Assembly (NCBI GenBank): GCA_028015205.1
Contig: JAPWFG010000015.1
Coordinates: forward strand, 372,001 to 436,000
Length of the DNA stretch: 64,000 bases
Source of the DNA: Mytilisepta virgata
Taxonomy: Eukaryota; Mollusca; Bivalvia; Mytilida; Mytilidae
Reading direction: 5' to 3'
The translations under genes and the position numbers were made by a program. Positions within the stretch are counted from its first letter, which is position 1. The number at the start of each line of letters is the position of its first letter. Below, piece by piece: positions 31,079-41,912 of this stretch. The notes under the pieces were generated by a model. The model saw only the letters and a program-made list of their open reading frames with translations. It had not been told where the DNA came from and did no database searches.

Positions 31079-31623
31079 TTAAACGTCATTTGAACAGTCC
31101 GATAACAATTACATCTATCTATCTAATTCTTTTTCCAATTTCACAGCAAGTAATTGTAATATTTTGCATTTGTCGACAAAAGCAATAATTGTTGGTTACA
31201 ATTTGTTTGGTCCATATGAATGTTTTTCTACTAGTGACTAGACAATCGGGTGTTTATTCAGAATAATAGATTCTTACAAGAGTTCAAAGTGAAGACCGGA
31301 AAATCCTCAACGTGTTTTTAAAACTCACCTCTTTTCAAATTCGCTGAATTTTAACGAGTTTGAAATTTCCAAGGTCTTCACTTTTGGACGAGTATAAGTA
31401 CCTATTTCTTCCGTAAATACTCGATTTTTAGGTTTCCTGTACCTGTGTTAATTCATTCAGTCTACGAAGTTAAATAACCTTACGTCTGATTGGCAAAAGG
31501 TATGACAAAATAATTCTGATTGCTCGAACTATGACAGAAACTGTCGCATGCACAGAAAATACTCAAAAACGGAAGAATTACAGTTATGGTTAATGACGAT
31601 TGCATGTTACAGGCCTTAAAGTT

Positions 31624-31785
31624 TCACTGATTTATAACGTTCAGTATACCCAAGACCGAAAATACCGAAAGCCTAAATCACTGATTTATAACGTTCAGTA
31701 TACCCAAGACCGAAAATACCGAAAGCCTAAATCACTGATTTATAACGTTCAGTATACCCAAGACCGAAAATACCGAAAGCCTAAA
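31624..31785 (+). repeat. 54-bp tandem repeat, exactly three copies
   Basis: Three apparently identical 54-base units beginning tcactgatttataacgttca. 54 is divisible by three, so a plus-strand frame (31600-31860) reads an 18-residue repeat (SLIYNVQYTQDRKYRKPK) three times. No start context, splice site or family match, so coding status is doubtful. Confidence 0.9.
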
Positions 31786-32171
31786 CAACAACACAAAACG
31801 TTGAGCAGATTCAATAAAGGTAATAACCAAATTACCGAACTCCAATTAAGGCATTTGTAAAAAGGAATAGTAAAAAAGGGGGTAGTCCATATATACCAAA
31901 CAAAATCAATGCAAGCACCGGAAAATTGGAAATAACGTAATGGTTCTGACTTGGTTCAGGCATTTCGAATGGAAATGGTGGGTTTTACAGCGCGCTTAAT
32001 CTCCAGCGTCCATTACGCTTAAATGGGCTCTGGTATATTGCAATATAAAAAGGTAGCGTAAATTCGCTACCGAACAAAGTCGATAAAACCAGGAGTCAAA
32101 AACAGTACAAAACATATATGTTGTAGGTATTACGAAAATCTATCTTTTATAATCATCTTACCGGAAACAGA

Positions 32172-32372
32172 TTATTTCTTAATAAGATCTTGATATCTGA
32201 AATAAAACTTTTTTAAGCAGCGTGTGAGACGTATTTTGTTATAAACTTGATGCAAAAGCCTGTCCCTCAGACAATGGTGGCGCACCATGAAGTCAGAATA
32301 GTGGCTACTGGCTCTAGCATATCGTATTAATTGAGAAATATAAACACCATATGTTGGAGAATCTGGTATCAA
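32172..32372 (-). pseudogene. Penelope-like RT C-terminal fragment
   Basis: A frame with SPTYGVYISQLIRYARAS and LKKFYFRYQDLI matches the end of the RT frames at 47161-47481 and 62520-62740. No RT catalytic part is present. It lies in an intron of the lectin gene, in the same strand direction. Confidence 0.75.
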
Positions 32373-32449
32373 AAGAGTAAATCCAAAAATGATCTACTGG
32401 CTATGAATAATAATTATAATTCTTTGATACCAATAATCATGCGCAACAT

Positions 32450-32595
32450 GTGTATATTTCGTCGATTTACGACTCATCAGCTCAAGGCCTAAAATGTTGA
32501 AATCCAAAATAACAATCCAAAAGGTTAAAGAGTAAATTCAAAAATACAAAAATAATCAAAAAGGGATAAGCCAAAACCATCTACAATTAGAGTTT
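32450..32595 (+). repeat. Dispersed repeat, 'cgtcgatttacgactcatcag' family
   Basis: Shares tttcgtcgatttacgactc, aaaatgttgaaa and aacaatccaaaa with 34556-34700, and more weakly with 54700-54845 and (inverted) 55374-55515. Confidence 0.65.
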
Positions 32596-32921
32596 TCAAA
32601 AATTTTGTACTTTTGTTCCTGTAAATTTTAAGTATCAATATCAAATCGATTTTAAGTATCAATATCAAATTCAATGAAAACATCAATTTAGATTTAAACA
32701 TTTAAAATATTAAATGTAGAATAAAACATTGTCCATTATTTGTAAGAATTTGTTTCTATTACTTGGGAAAATAAATCTTCCAAGGTATAATAAAACGTTC
32801 TGAAATTTTCTTCAACACTTGCAGAGTATATATATTTATTACAATTTAGAATATTTATGGAATAGGAAATTTTATATTTTTATAGAACACCAAAAACATT
32901 TTTAATCTTGTCTATCTATTG

Positions 32922-33078
32922 TTTTTTATGGGGTCCATGTTGTTCATATGTGTTTAGTTTTTAATTGTAGTGCGTGTATTATTTTGGTCTTGTCTTCGTT
33001 GTTCTCCGGAGTTTGTCAGTCGTTTCGATTTTCCCCTCCTTCGAATATCCCTTTGGTATTTCTTGACTTTACTTCTTC
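32922..33078 (+). repeat. PLE 3'-tail copy, type 1
   Basis: From ttttttatggggtccatgtt through gtcttgtcttcgttgttct and ctttggtatttcttgacttt. It matches 62856-63003. A 5'-truncated PLE 3' end. Confidence 0.7.
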
Positions 33079-33420
33079 AATATAAAATTTATGAATTTAA
33101 AAATTCACGAATATGTAATTCCCTCAGAACTTTGATATTAGTATCAGCAATTTTACAACAGATCAAGTTTTCGTTTGTAAAACTTGTTCGTTGTACATTA
33201 GTAATAGTCATATGAATAATTGTTGATATCATTTCGTTATTAGTTGGTTGCAAATATCAGTGTCCGGCATAACATTTGTCACCATCAAATTGTGAATTGA
33301 TCCTGGCAATTATTAGAATAAATTCATCTACGGTATATAAAACGCTTTACCAATGTATATGTATATTTTTTATAAATTTGAAATTGTCCCTCGCTATATT
33401 ATGCACCCCGCAAGGAGATT

Positions 33421-33552
33421 TCTGCATAAAAAGACTCATAGTTACGACCTAATACTTACACTTTCCACATAGGACTGTGCGATTTTTCTGCATAAAAAGA
33501 CTCATAGTTACGACCTAATACTTACACTTTCCACATAGGACTGTGCGATTTT
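33421..33552. repeat. 66-bp tandem duplication spanning the exon 3 donor site
   Basis: tctgcataaaaagactcata ... aggactgtgcgattttt occurs twice with a 66-base offset. Each copy holds the last bases of lectin exon 3 and a GTAAGT donor (at 33520-33525 and 33454-33459 on the minus strand). Confidence 0.92.
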
Positions 33553-33773
33553 TAAAGCATACCGCAGTCCTAAATTTGAAGCCGGCCTTAATCTTAACGC
33601 AGTCTTGGTTGTCCTGGTTGTTATTACAAGTAGAATACCCAGTCATACAGTCTGGTTCTTGTTCAAAAGAAGAATCCCATGGCGCCCAAGTTACAGCCTC
33701 GTTGTTGTACCATTTGTGCACTTGAGAAATAGAGTCCCAAGTAATGCCGACATACATACCTGCGTTAGGAAAC
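33526..33773 (-). CDS. C-type lectin gene, exon 3: second half of the lectin domain
   Basis: 248 nt. The acceptor ending TTTAG before 33773 leaves one base, which completes the phase-2 codon from exon 2; the donor at 33526 is GTAAGT with phase 1. It encodes GMYVGITWDS (equivalent of the WIGL region), VTWAPWDSSF, EPDCMTGY, QDCVKI and a final Cys pair (AVCFKNRTVLCGK), i.e. the long-loop and final strands of a C-type lectin-like domain. The EPD triplet sits where calcium-binding lectins carry EPN or QPD, so sugar binding is possible but not proven. The donor lies in a 66-bp tandem duplication. Confidence 0.88.
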
Positions 33774-34154
33774 CTAAACGTTTAAAGAAAATTATCTTAA
33801 ACATGCTAAAGGAATTATCAAAACGTTCTCGATGTTAGTATAATCGTTAAAGCAAGTCATTTATAATCGAGAGTTTAACTTTTTTGCAAAATCTGTGTGG
33901 TATTTTAAAATAAAATGAAACTATACTAATTCCTAAGTTCAATTTAGATCATAAATTTAATGGATATTTGGCACATAGCACAAACGTGTTAGTTTTAGGC
34001 TGGAGTTAAGTAATTTAAACCGTAAATAATAAAACAAACAGTTCCTCGGAGTCAAAGACTGTTTTCCAGCCTCGGGCTAATAATCCGCTAAGGTTTCCAG
34101 CTTTTATTACAATGCAAAAATGCCATTAGTGATAATAATTGTTGTAAAGACTTA

Positions 34155-34155
34155 C
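34155..34155 (-). other. Exon 2 donor site of the lectin gene
   Basis: On the minus strand GGTTACAA is followed by GTAAGT. The exon ends in phase 2, which fits only the TTTAG acceptor before 33773, not the more obvious GCAG acceptor 14 bases further in. Confidence 0.8.
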
Positions 34156-34318
34156 TTGTAACCTTCTGACGTATAATGAGCTTCAAAGTTTATCATATCT
34201 TCATTATTCTTCATGATGGCCAAGTCTTGCCCATTAGCGATACAGAACATTCTGGTAAGGTTGTAAGTCAAGTAATTATTCTCGTAAATTTGATATGTAT
34301 AAACACCTCCAGTTAATG
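34156..34318 (-). CDS. C-type lectin gene, exon 2: first half of the lectin domain
   Basis: 163 nt with acceptor TTTATATTTCAG (phase 1 in) and donor GTAAGT (phase 2 out). It encodes mature N-terminus ALTGGVYTYQIYENNY, then MFCIANGQDLAIMKNNEDM, the conserved 'A-C-x-x-x-G-x-x-L-A-x-I' helix 2 region of C-type lectin-like domains, and FEAHYTSEGY. With exon 3 it forms one domain of about 135 residues. It follows the signal-peptide exon at 36429-36468, and all junction phases agree. Confidence 0.88.
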
Positions 34319-34555
34319 CTGAAATATAAACACAGAAATATTTCTTTCGTATTTAATATGTTAATTACTAAAGAAGGAAATTAGACTCGTGCAAATTCGA
34401 CTGAACAGGAGTCAAAATACATATATTTGCACTATTAAACATTCGGGACCACAAAATAAAAATCGACTTATCCGAAAATTTGACTCAAGCGAGTTTGAGA
34501 TAAGGAAAGTCGACTGTATATTTTATAAATTTCTTTCAAAGCAGTGTTAATGGAC

Positions 34556-34700
34556 AATATCTGCATATTTCGTCGATTTACGACTCGTCAGTAGACCTCA
34601 AGGCATAAAATGTTGAAAGCCGAAACAACAATCCAAAATGTTGAAGAGAAAATTGAAACACTGTCAATATGACCAAATGCGTAAAACCAAAGCCATCTTA
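34556..34700 (+). repeat. Dispersed repeat, 'cgtcgatttacgactcgtcag' family
   Basis: Matches 32450-32595 in the same orientation. It sits in intron 1 of the lectin gene. Confidence 0.65.
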
Positions 34701-34769
34701 GGACATAGCTTACGGAAGAATTTAAAAGAATTTAAGTAATATATTAAAGAAAGCTGATTTCTAATTATG

Positions 34770-35436
34770 TTACCCAAACAAAATTTGAGGGGAACATACT
34801 ATTTTATTATGGTTCCAAATCATAAGTTTATGGTAAATATATTGTTTTTACTCGGTTTGTTATTATTACATGTGTGTTCCCCAAACGAAATTTGAGGGGA
34901 ACATATTGTTTTTATTCGGTTTTCTTCTTCTGCTTGTTAATATTCTTTCGTCGTCCGACGAACACGGTCACAGCCTCTTAGAAGCGACTTGGTCAATTTG
35001 TACAAAACAGATTATGGTCTGTAGATGTGCACAACGATTTAAGAAATTTTGAAATGCAGCCATTTTCAAGACGACCGCCGTGAAGTATTAGATCTTAGGT
35101 TTTCCGAGAAAATGCTTAAACCGATCGAAACGATAATTGGCTATAAAAATAGCACTCTACCTATGCATAAAGAAACGCAAAATAAAATTTTCAAAATGGC
35201 CGCAGTCAAATTTCAAAATAAATCAAAATATATTTTTAAAAAATACTTTTTGGCAATCGAAATGAAAGTTGGTATAAACATATCCTACTTACCGTCAGTT
35301 TCAAAAATGGGCCATAGCGACCCTCATGGATTGCGGCCATTTTGAAAATTTCATATCGCGATATCTCAGAAATGCGATATTTACGAAACTTGTTCGATTG
35401 CCAAAAGGTTCGGTAATTGGGATTCCTTGTCAATAG
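34770..35436 (+). repeat. Molluscan dispersed repeat, 'cccaaa(c)aaatttgagggga' type
   Basis: Two short direct copies of ccaaacgaaatttgagggga-like text (34775 and 34879) are followed by tttcgtcgtccgacgaacac and a segment (34985-35120: tggtctgtagatgtgcacaa ...). That segment recurs at 35652-35780 beyond the SINE copy. The SINE at 35437 therefore appears to sit within or between copies of this family. Confidence 0.5.
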
Positions 35437-35605
35437 AGTATCTATTGGATGTGTTCGACTCGGATCTAAATTGACAAGTATTGTCAATTTTCCTACAGAA
35501 GGTCGGAAGTTCTCTTCGGGTACTCCGGCTTCCTCTACCCATAAAAACTGACTGCCGCGAAATAGCCAAATGTGCTGAAAACGGCCTAAAACCCCATCTA
35601 AACAA
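35437..35605 (+). mobile_element. SINE-like repeat, uninterrupted copy
   Basis: It contains ggatgtgttcgactcggatc, aattgacaagtattgtcaat, cctacagaaggtcgg, gggtactccggcttcctcta, gaaatagccaaatgtgctga and an aaac-rich end. It gives the uninterrupted reference for the SINE split by the DIRS element at 15315-20797. Confidence 0.75.
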
Positions 35606-36428
35606 ACAGAAACTACTGGGTCGATTTGTATGAAACTTAATTGGCAGACTTATAGATTGTGGTCTGTAGATGTGCACAACTATTTTAAAATTGTGATACT
35701 GGCCGCTGTCAAAGTTAAGGTCTTTGCTTTTTATGAGAAAACGGCTAAACAAACTGAAACGGCGGGCAATGGGGCGTATGGGAAACATCTGTTTCTTTGT
35801 CCGAAACAATGTACTTCCTATGCACCCAAACCAGTATCATAAACAATTTATTTGTGTCACCAGTATATTGTTAGTACTTCGATACTAACGAGTTAAACGG
35901 AGACTTTAAAAGTTATAAAAAAAATGCTTTGTCGACATGAAAATTAAATCATTTCAAATTTGATTACCTCCGACAATGATTGTTTGAAGGGATATCTGCA
36001 GTGATATCGCATCAGTGATTAATAAAACTTTCTGAAACCAACGAGCGTTCCTTGCATTTCTCTATCTCAGGCAGACTTGGCTAAATTCTTTTGATTAGTT
36101 TGGCAATATTTTCTCCGCTTAAACCTTTAAATTATCGTTTGACTCTTGAAAGAGTATCCAGTGCTCAGCATTTGTACATGTTGCAACAGTATTTATTAGG
36201 CAAAACTTCCTTTTTTTGTAACGAAATCCAAATAATAATCTACTCAGTTTTAAAGCTTGAGAATACAGAAACAATTAAAATAAATAAACCGATGGAAAAA
36301 ACATAGTGATTTGATAAACAAAGATAAAACGGTTGTAATGGAATCATGTCAAACACAAGCGTTGATTTAATGATCATAATGAAAAAGAATGAAAGCAACC
36401 ATGGTAATATTAAAATAAGAATACGTAC

Positions 36429-36468
36429 CTAGTATTGATAGTCCAACAATCAACAAGTAGATAAACAT
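36429..36468 (-). CDS. C-type lectin gene, exon 1: signal peptide
   Basis: 40 nt: ATG then a hydrophobic run (MFIYLLIVGLSIL) ending in phase 1 at a GTACGT donor. Joined to exon 2 it gives a cleavable signal peptide with Gly/Ala at the junction. Total coding length for the four exons is 40+163+248+386 = 837 nt, 278 residues plus stop, with no frame conflict. Product: a single-pass membrane protein with an extracellular C-type lectin domain. Bivalve lectins of this kind are usually pattern-recognition or mucosal proteins; that role is inference. Confidence 0.82.
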
Positions 36469-37459
36469 TTTGCTTGCAAATTTTTTATTAGAGTCTATGC
36501 AATGTCCTACAAACACCAGAACAAATATCCCTGCAGAATATATCAACCTGTGTTAAGGATCTGTTTTTCAAAGAAGCACTTTTGTACAATATTTGTTATA
36601 CCCGTTTACTAAATCAATACGACTCCAAACATTGAAAAGCACAATAAGAAAAGACAATTTGGCTTGTTGCCATAGACAGTTGTTTGTTATAGCTAAGGAC
36701 AATATTCCTATAAAAATATATATTTATAAAGCTAACGAATGGTTGTGTCACATGACATTTGCAACTTTAATAATATTAATTTCTTCTTTTATCATCCATG
36801 AAATGAGATTTCTTGATTTGAATAATTCAAAATAATATCTGGTATATGTAATATATTATCCAGACTGTGAATTTAATAGCTTGTATCGTCTTGTATTTTT
36901 CTTTTCCCATCTTAACTTACAAATTACTGTAATAGTTCGAGATATTTTCCCGTTTGGATATCATAAACACTCCACTTTTTTATTTTCAACTAGCAGAGAT
37001 AATAGCCATGTCTCTGTTGTTTTTTGTTTTTGTTTTGGGGCAATGGATGTAATCGTCAGAGCACACTCTCAATATTAATATAATGTTAAGAATAATTCCA
37101 GAACTATCCTTTGGAAAAATTACATTGAATTTTTGACGACAAGAAAGCAACTATTTGAATTGTTTGATAAATGGTTGAACTGGTTCTCACCCTGAAGAAG
37201 CATGAAATATTTGCTGAACTCGAAGTATAATAAAATAACTTGCTTGAAGTCGACTTGAAGAATTAATGAAATGTTGGTATTTGGCATAATCGCGTTTAAA
37301 CAATTGATCTTGTAGTAAGTGATCAGTTTTCAGTTAGTTGGCCTGGGGAATAACAACAATACTAGAGCTGTACATTTGGTTATTACAAGAATCATCTTCC
37401 ATCTTTAAATCGATCTTGTGCTTTGTGCGGAAGTGTCTTTATCCAGTACCATCAGAAGG
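36469..37459. other. Intergenic, no gene recognised
   Basis: It should hold the lectin promoter (minus strand, upstream of 36468) and the 3' end of the B-box gene. I see no clear TATA box or polyadenylation signal that I would rely on. Confidence 0.4.
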
Positions 37460-39142
37460 TTACACCGCATAAATATGACAGCTGGATCCAGAATGCATGA
37501 TGATCACGAGTTCCTTCTTTTCACTATTATATGTCATGTAAGATGGTTTAGAAATTCCGTGCTCAGTATTTAAAACCTGCTTTCTTGAAGTCTTTTCTAT
37601 TGTAGTGATAATGTTAGATTGATTTTCAGCTACCCACAGTTTGTTACTTGAATGAAAGGTTATGTAGCAGCCTTCCATAAGTTCAATACTATCATAAAAG
37701 ATGTTTTCTTTCATATTATACTCATGAATTTGATGAGTCTCATTGTTAGTATAATAAAAACTATTCTTTGAAGAGTCGTAACAAATATCCCCTATCTTAC
37801 ATGTTGGTTGTATAACAGATAATATATTACCAACAAGATTTACAGAACAGATGGCGTTCTGATACGAACGTTTATGTGTGTATTCTATTACTACCCATAT
37901 TATTTTCTCTGCCCATGGTTTAGTAGACACTAGTATATGTTTACATGCAGATATTGTCCACTTATTCTGTGTCTCACTTAAGTTGAGTTCAATTTTACGG
38001 CCAACTGTTCGACTCTTAACGTTGACAACAGTTATGTATTTGTCACTTGTTACAAGTGCAATTGATTCATCATAAGATGCAACAAAATTGGAACGTGATT
38101 TGAGCCTGATGGAGAACTTTTCTGTGGTCTGAGAGTTTACTACACATAGAGATGATGAATGATTGAAATGTTCTAGTACAAGTATTCTGTTGTCGTCAGC
38201 AAAGCAACATGCACCAAATTTGTAGCTTAATTCAGGTTTACAGAGTCGATACTTTGGATAGCTTTCTTTTTCGGAAGATATTTTTATAAGGGACTGTTCT
38301 AGTTTTTGATTGTCCGGTACCTTCCGTTGCAAACTTTTCTTCGGTGGTTTTTCTTCTAAAGGCTTAAATAAATCATTCAAAGTCTGTTTGATGTCGGATG
38401 GTATAGTATTTATTTTCAAAGACTTAAGTTCTTCAGAATCTAGATTTAAATTTACTTCTTCTTCATTTTGTACATTCGTAAGATGTTTGAAAGCATGAAA
38501 AGCATGCGCATCATTTGAGGTGTCCATTATAACTTTTATGCTTTCTAAATTTCTCTGCAAGTTGCTTTGCAGTGCTTTAATTTTTTCTGAATTATTTTGC
38601 AAAGTCAGAACAATTTCATTGTAACTGTATTCTACGTTGTTATCGATTAGTTTCAAATGGTCATCAACGCATTTCCTAATGTCTTTTAATTGTTCTTTAA
38701 CTAATTTCTTCTGTTCTTTTGAAGCGGATAGACAAGCAGCATTTTCCTTTTGAAATATTTCTGTGTTGGACTGTAATTTTTTCATTCTCGTAAACAGGTC
38801 GTTGAGCACAGGACTACTTTTTATTCCTGCTGCTGCTTCGGTTACTGATATTACTTTGTTACACATCTTGTGTTCCGGTAGGCACAAATAACAAATGATT
38901 TTGTCATGCCCAACACAAAATAAGGAAAGAATTTGTCCGCTGTGTTTGCAACAAGTCTTTCTTACGTTTTGGCTCAGTGTAGGAACACTCTGCAATTGGA
39001 CTATGTTATGTTGGGTAGAAAATCGTCTGTGTGCTTTGGCACATGGTTGACAAACAGGTTCAGAGCAGTCGTTGCACCAAAACTGCGCTCTTACCACCTC
39101 GTGCTCACGAAAACAACATGCACAAATATCTTTATTTGACAT
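37460..39142 (-). CDS. B-box/coiled-coil/beta-propeller protein (TRIM-like, without RING)
   Basis: 560 residues from the ATG at 39142. B-box 1 (about 6-48) reads CACCFREHEVV, WCNDCSEPVCQPC and H-R-R-F...H. B-box 2 (about 60-98) reads CCKHSGQILSLFC, ICYLCLPEHKMC. A long coiled coil (about 110-240, rich in K/E/L) is followed by a linker and about 250 residues with recurring 'x-x-I-x-V-x-x' strands (GDICYDSSKNSFYYTN, LWVAENQSNIITTIE), consistent with an NHL-like beta-propeller. No RING finger precedes it, so it is not expected to be an E3 ligase alone. Such intronless B-box genes are greatly expanded in bivalves; an immune or regulatory role is inference. The open frame extends 70 residues upstream, but TGCTTTACAG just before this ATG looks like a splice acceptor and the extension includes a GGGG run, so the internal Met is preferred. 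Confidence 0.88.
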   Translation of the reverse strand: MSNKDICACCFREHEVVRAQFWCNDCSEPVCQPCAKAHRRFSTQHNIVQLQSVPTLSQNVRKTCCKHSGQILSLFCVGHDKIICYLCLPEHKMCNKVISVTEAAAGIKSSPVLNDLFTRMKKLQSNTEIFQKENAACLSASKEQKKLVKEQLKDIRKCVDDHLKLIDNNVEYSYNEIVLTLQNNSEKIKALQSNLQRNLESIKVIMDTSNDAHAFHAFKHLTNVQNEEEVNLNLDSEELKSLKINTIPSDIKQTLNDLFKPLEEKPPKKSLQRKVPDNQKLEQSLIKISSEKESYPKYRLCKPELSYKFGACCFADDNRILVLEHFNHSSSLCVVNSQTTEKFSIRLKSRSNFVASYDESIALVTSDKYITVVNVKSRTVGRKIELNLSETQNKWTISACKHILVSTKPWAEKIIWVVIEYTHKRSYQNAICSVNLVGNILSVIQPTCKIGDICYDSSKNSFYYTNNETHQIHEYNMKENIFYDSIELMEGCYITFHSSNKLWVAENQSNIITTIEKTSRKQVLNTEHGISKPSYMTYNSEKKELVIIMHSGSSCHIYAV

Positions 39143-41460
39143 TTCTGTAAAGCAATAGAATATTTTTACTAGCAATAGCAAATTATAGAACGTGAGTAAT
39201 CCGTTTGAAAGATATAACACTACGTACCCCCCCCCCCCATAAAAAAAAATTATAACCAAAACATACAAACTGAAAAAGGGGTCTAAGTTTTTGACTAACT
39301 CGCTTGATGACCGGTGTATGAAAAATATGGTAACCTTTCGAAATATCATCAAAAACTAAAAAGTGTTCCGAACATTTCTTTTGAAAAACAATGTCAAAAT
39401 ATCTGAAATTCGCAATATTTCTATTTTGATCAAAACACTGAACACTTTCAATCAAAATTTGAAAAAAATGCGTTTTTGACATTGTGAATAACAGAACAAA
39501 TAATCAAAACGAAAAATTAAATATTTGCAGGTCAGTATTTAAAGTCTAGTCTTCTGTCCTAATTACTGTTTTAAAAGGAAACAGTGGTATTATCAACACA
39601 ATATAAGAAGTAGGATTTAATATAACTTATAGATTGATTGACTGATTTCGGTTTTACGCCACTTTCTGACTATTTGGTGACCAGTTATTAGTATGGTGTC
39701 GGGTTGTTTTCTTGGAAACATTGTAATTTTAGGACGAAGAACAACAATATAAGCATTCTTCCTTTGTTTGAACATTTGAATATATTTATGTTTATAGGAG
39801 TTTTGTTTTAAGATTTTATTCACTCTATTCATTGATTTCTTCATATTCTAATAAATTGGCTCATAAACTCGGGATAAGTAGAAAACCGATTAATCATACA
39901 AACTTTGACAAATATACCTTTATAAATTGTGTAAATGGTAATATCATAGAAATATCACTGAACAAAAAAAACCCTAATTAACATCTTTTGTAATTCCAGC
40001 ACCTCAAAAATCGTGTATAATGTTAATGAAATGTAAGTGTTGCGTTTCTTTTGATGATCAGTACATAACTGTATTTTTAATTCATAGCTGGCTTCCTATT
40101 TCGGTATTTTTGGTAAGATTGGTTTTTGGTCTTCAAATGTTTCGGTTTTAATGCTGCTGATGAGAGGTAACACCTTGAAATATGTCGTATACAGCGTAGT
40201 ATAAATTTACTATATCTAATATTAGTATCTTTGGGTTGTTATTTTTAATATGTATGTCAATAGTGTATCTTAACTTAAGTTAATTTTTAATAGTCTCTCG
40301 TAACTCTTTTCAGAGTGGATCTCTTTTTACATTGACTATATGCTTTAATATTTTATATCGAACTAGATTTTCAGGTCACAATGGATTCGATATAGCGAGG
40401 GTTGACTGTATATTTATATATATGTGCGTGTTTTGAGATGTGAGACTTAAATAAAGAATTGTCTCTTGGGTGTCCTAGCGAAAAAGTAGTTAACTGGCTA
40501 AAGTACTTTTATTTATTGAATGTAAATAAATTAGCCAATTAAATTTTTGATTTAATTTAATCATTATAAAAAAGTAGTCCGGTGCCCTCGATTCTCTTAA
40601 GAAAACATAGAGATGATATATAGACTCGGATTTATTTGTATTCAAGAAACACTGATCCATCCTTTGCTAAAATTGCATTTTATCAACATGAAGGATTTTT
40701 TTCTTCTAAGATTTTTGTATTAAATTCCAACTGAGATTTATCCTCTGGTAATGACTCCACTCACATTGAAAAATAGAATTGTAATGCAATGTTGGTTGTA
40801 ATTTTGCTTTTCATTGGCTGACGTTGAACATTTCCATCAGTTCTGCTATTAGAATTCTCCATGACGCCGCACGTGTAAAGCGTCACTTCCGGTTTTCAAA
40901 AAATTTTTGTTTTACTCCAAATTTTTACACATGTATAAATATTTCCAGCAATAATTTTTGATTCGATGGTTGCAAATATTCGTTTACTGACAAATATTAA
41001 AATGAAATATAGTTATCTTGTTATTAAATCAATCCGGTAAGAAAAAAAGAATTTGCTCTGACTTAGTTTGAGGATTATGTTGCTGGTTTTGTTTGTTTAA
41101 ACAAAAATTAAACAAGAAAATTCATATTTAATTTTCACGTTTAAGAAACGTTAACAAAACAATTTTCTTTAACCTTACCAGTTTGAAATAATCTTCCGTA
41201 CTCCTCGTGTAAAAAGTTTTACCAAGCAGTTTTTTTAAAGTGTTGATTCAGTTCACTTCATTTCATTTAAAGTTGTACTGTCATCTTCAATACTACTAAT
41301 CGTTGTTAAACAATAGTATATTGTTTTAAGGTATCCGTCCAAATAATTATCAAACAAAGAAATATACAAATAAAACTTTCGAAAGATTTTAAATATACAT
41401 TATATTTGAAATAGTCTACGCGTGACTTATATTTATTCCTATATTATGTATAAAAAGGAC
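39143..41460. other. Intergenic, no gene recognised; one dispersed repeat
   Basis: A C-tract lies at 39229-39238. 40105-40180 (ggtttttggtcttcaaatgt, cggttttaatgctgctgatg, agaggtaac) is the inverse of 53610-53690, a dispersed repeat. The rest is AT-rich without coding character. Confidence 0.5.
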
Positions 41461-41735
41461 AAATATACCTAAGGAGCAATAAAAGTAACGTAATCCATTG
41501 GACAGACAAACCCGGGAAGACAAATGAACAACCAGAAGCACAACAAATAAACACAGAAAACTAAAAGCGATGAACAACACGAACTCCTATAAAAACCAAG
41601 AATGAACCCAGGTGCTCCAAAAGGGTAAGCAGTTCCCGTCGCCCCGTCGTGAAGTTCATCAAAGTCAATCCGGGGGAAGTCCCAAATGGGTGGAGGCACA
41701 TGAAAGGCTACGACAGTGGGAACAGGTCCAACATC
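41461..41735 (-). repeat. PLE 3'-tail copy, type 2, minus strand
   Basis: The reverse complement matches 47460-47745, which directly follows a PLE RT frame: same order of gttggacctgttc, gtgcctccac, cccccggattgac, gcacctgggttc, gttcgtgttgttcat, caatggattacg and tgctccttag. Confidence 0.8.
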
Positions 41736-41851
41736 AGGTATATATTTCATGTGCATTTACACAAAAATATAGAATTATTAAATATTTATTAATTCATGAG
41801 AAATTTTTTTTTCTGCATTTCGCCATATTCTTACTTTTGCTTTTATTATTA

Positions 41852-41854
41852 GTC

Positions 41855-41912
<58 letters not shown>
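41852..41912. repeat. (CT)n(AT)n microsatellite
   Basis: About 13 CT units followed by about 13 TA units and a T-run. The overlapping 194-codon plus-strand ORF (41612-42196) is a low-complexity artefact. Confidence 0.9.

Noticed and set aside
39143..39352. 70-residue N-terminal extension of the B-box protein
   Set aside because: It crosses a splice-acceptor-like TTTACAG just before the internal ATG and a homopolymer-derived GGGG, with no conserved residues.
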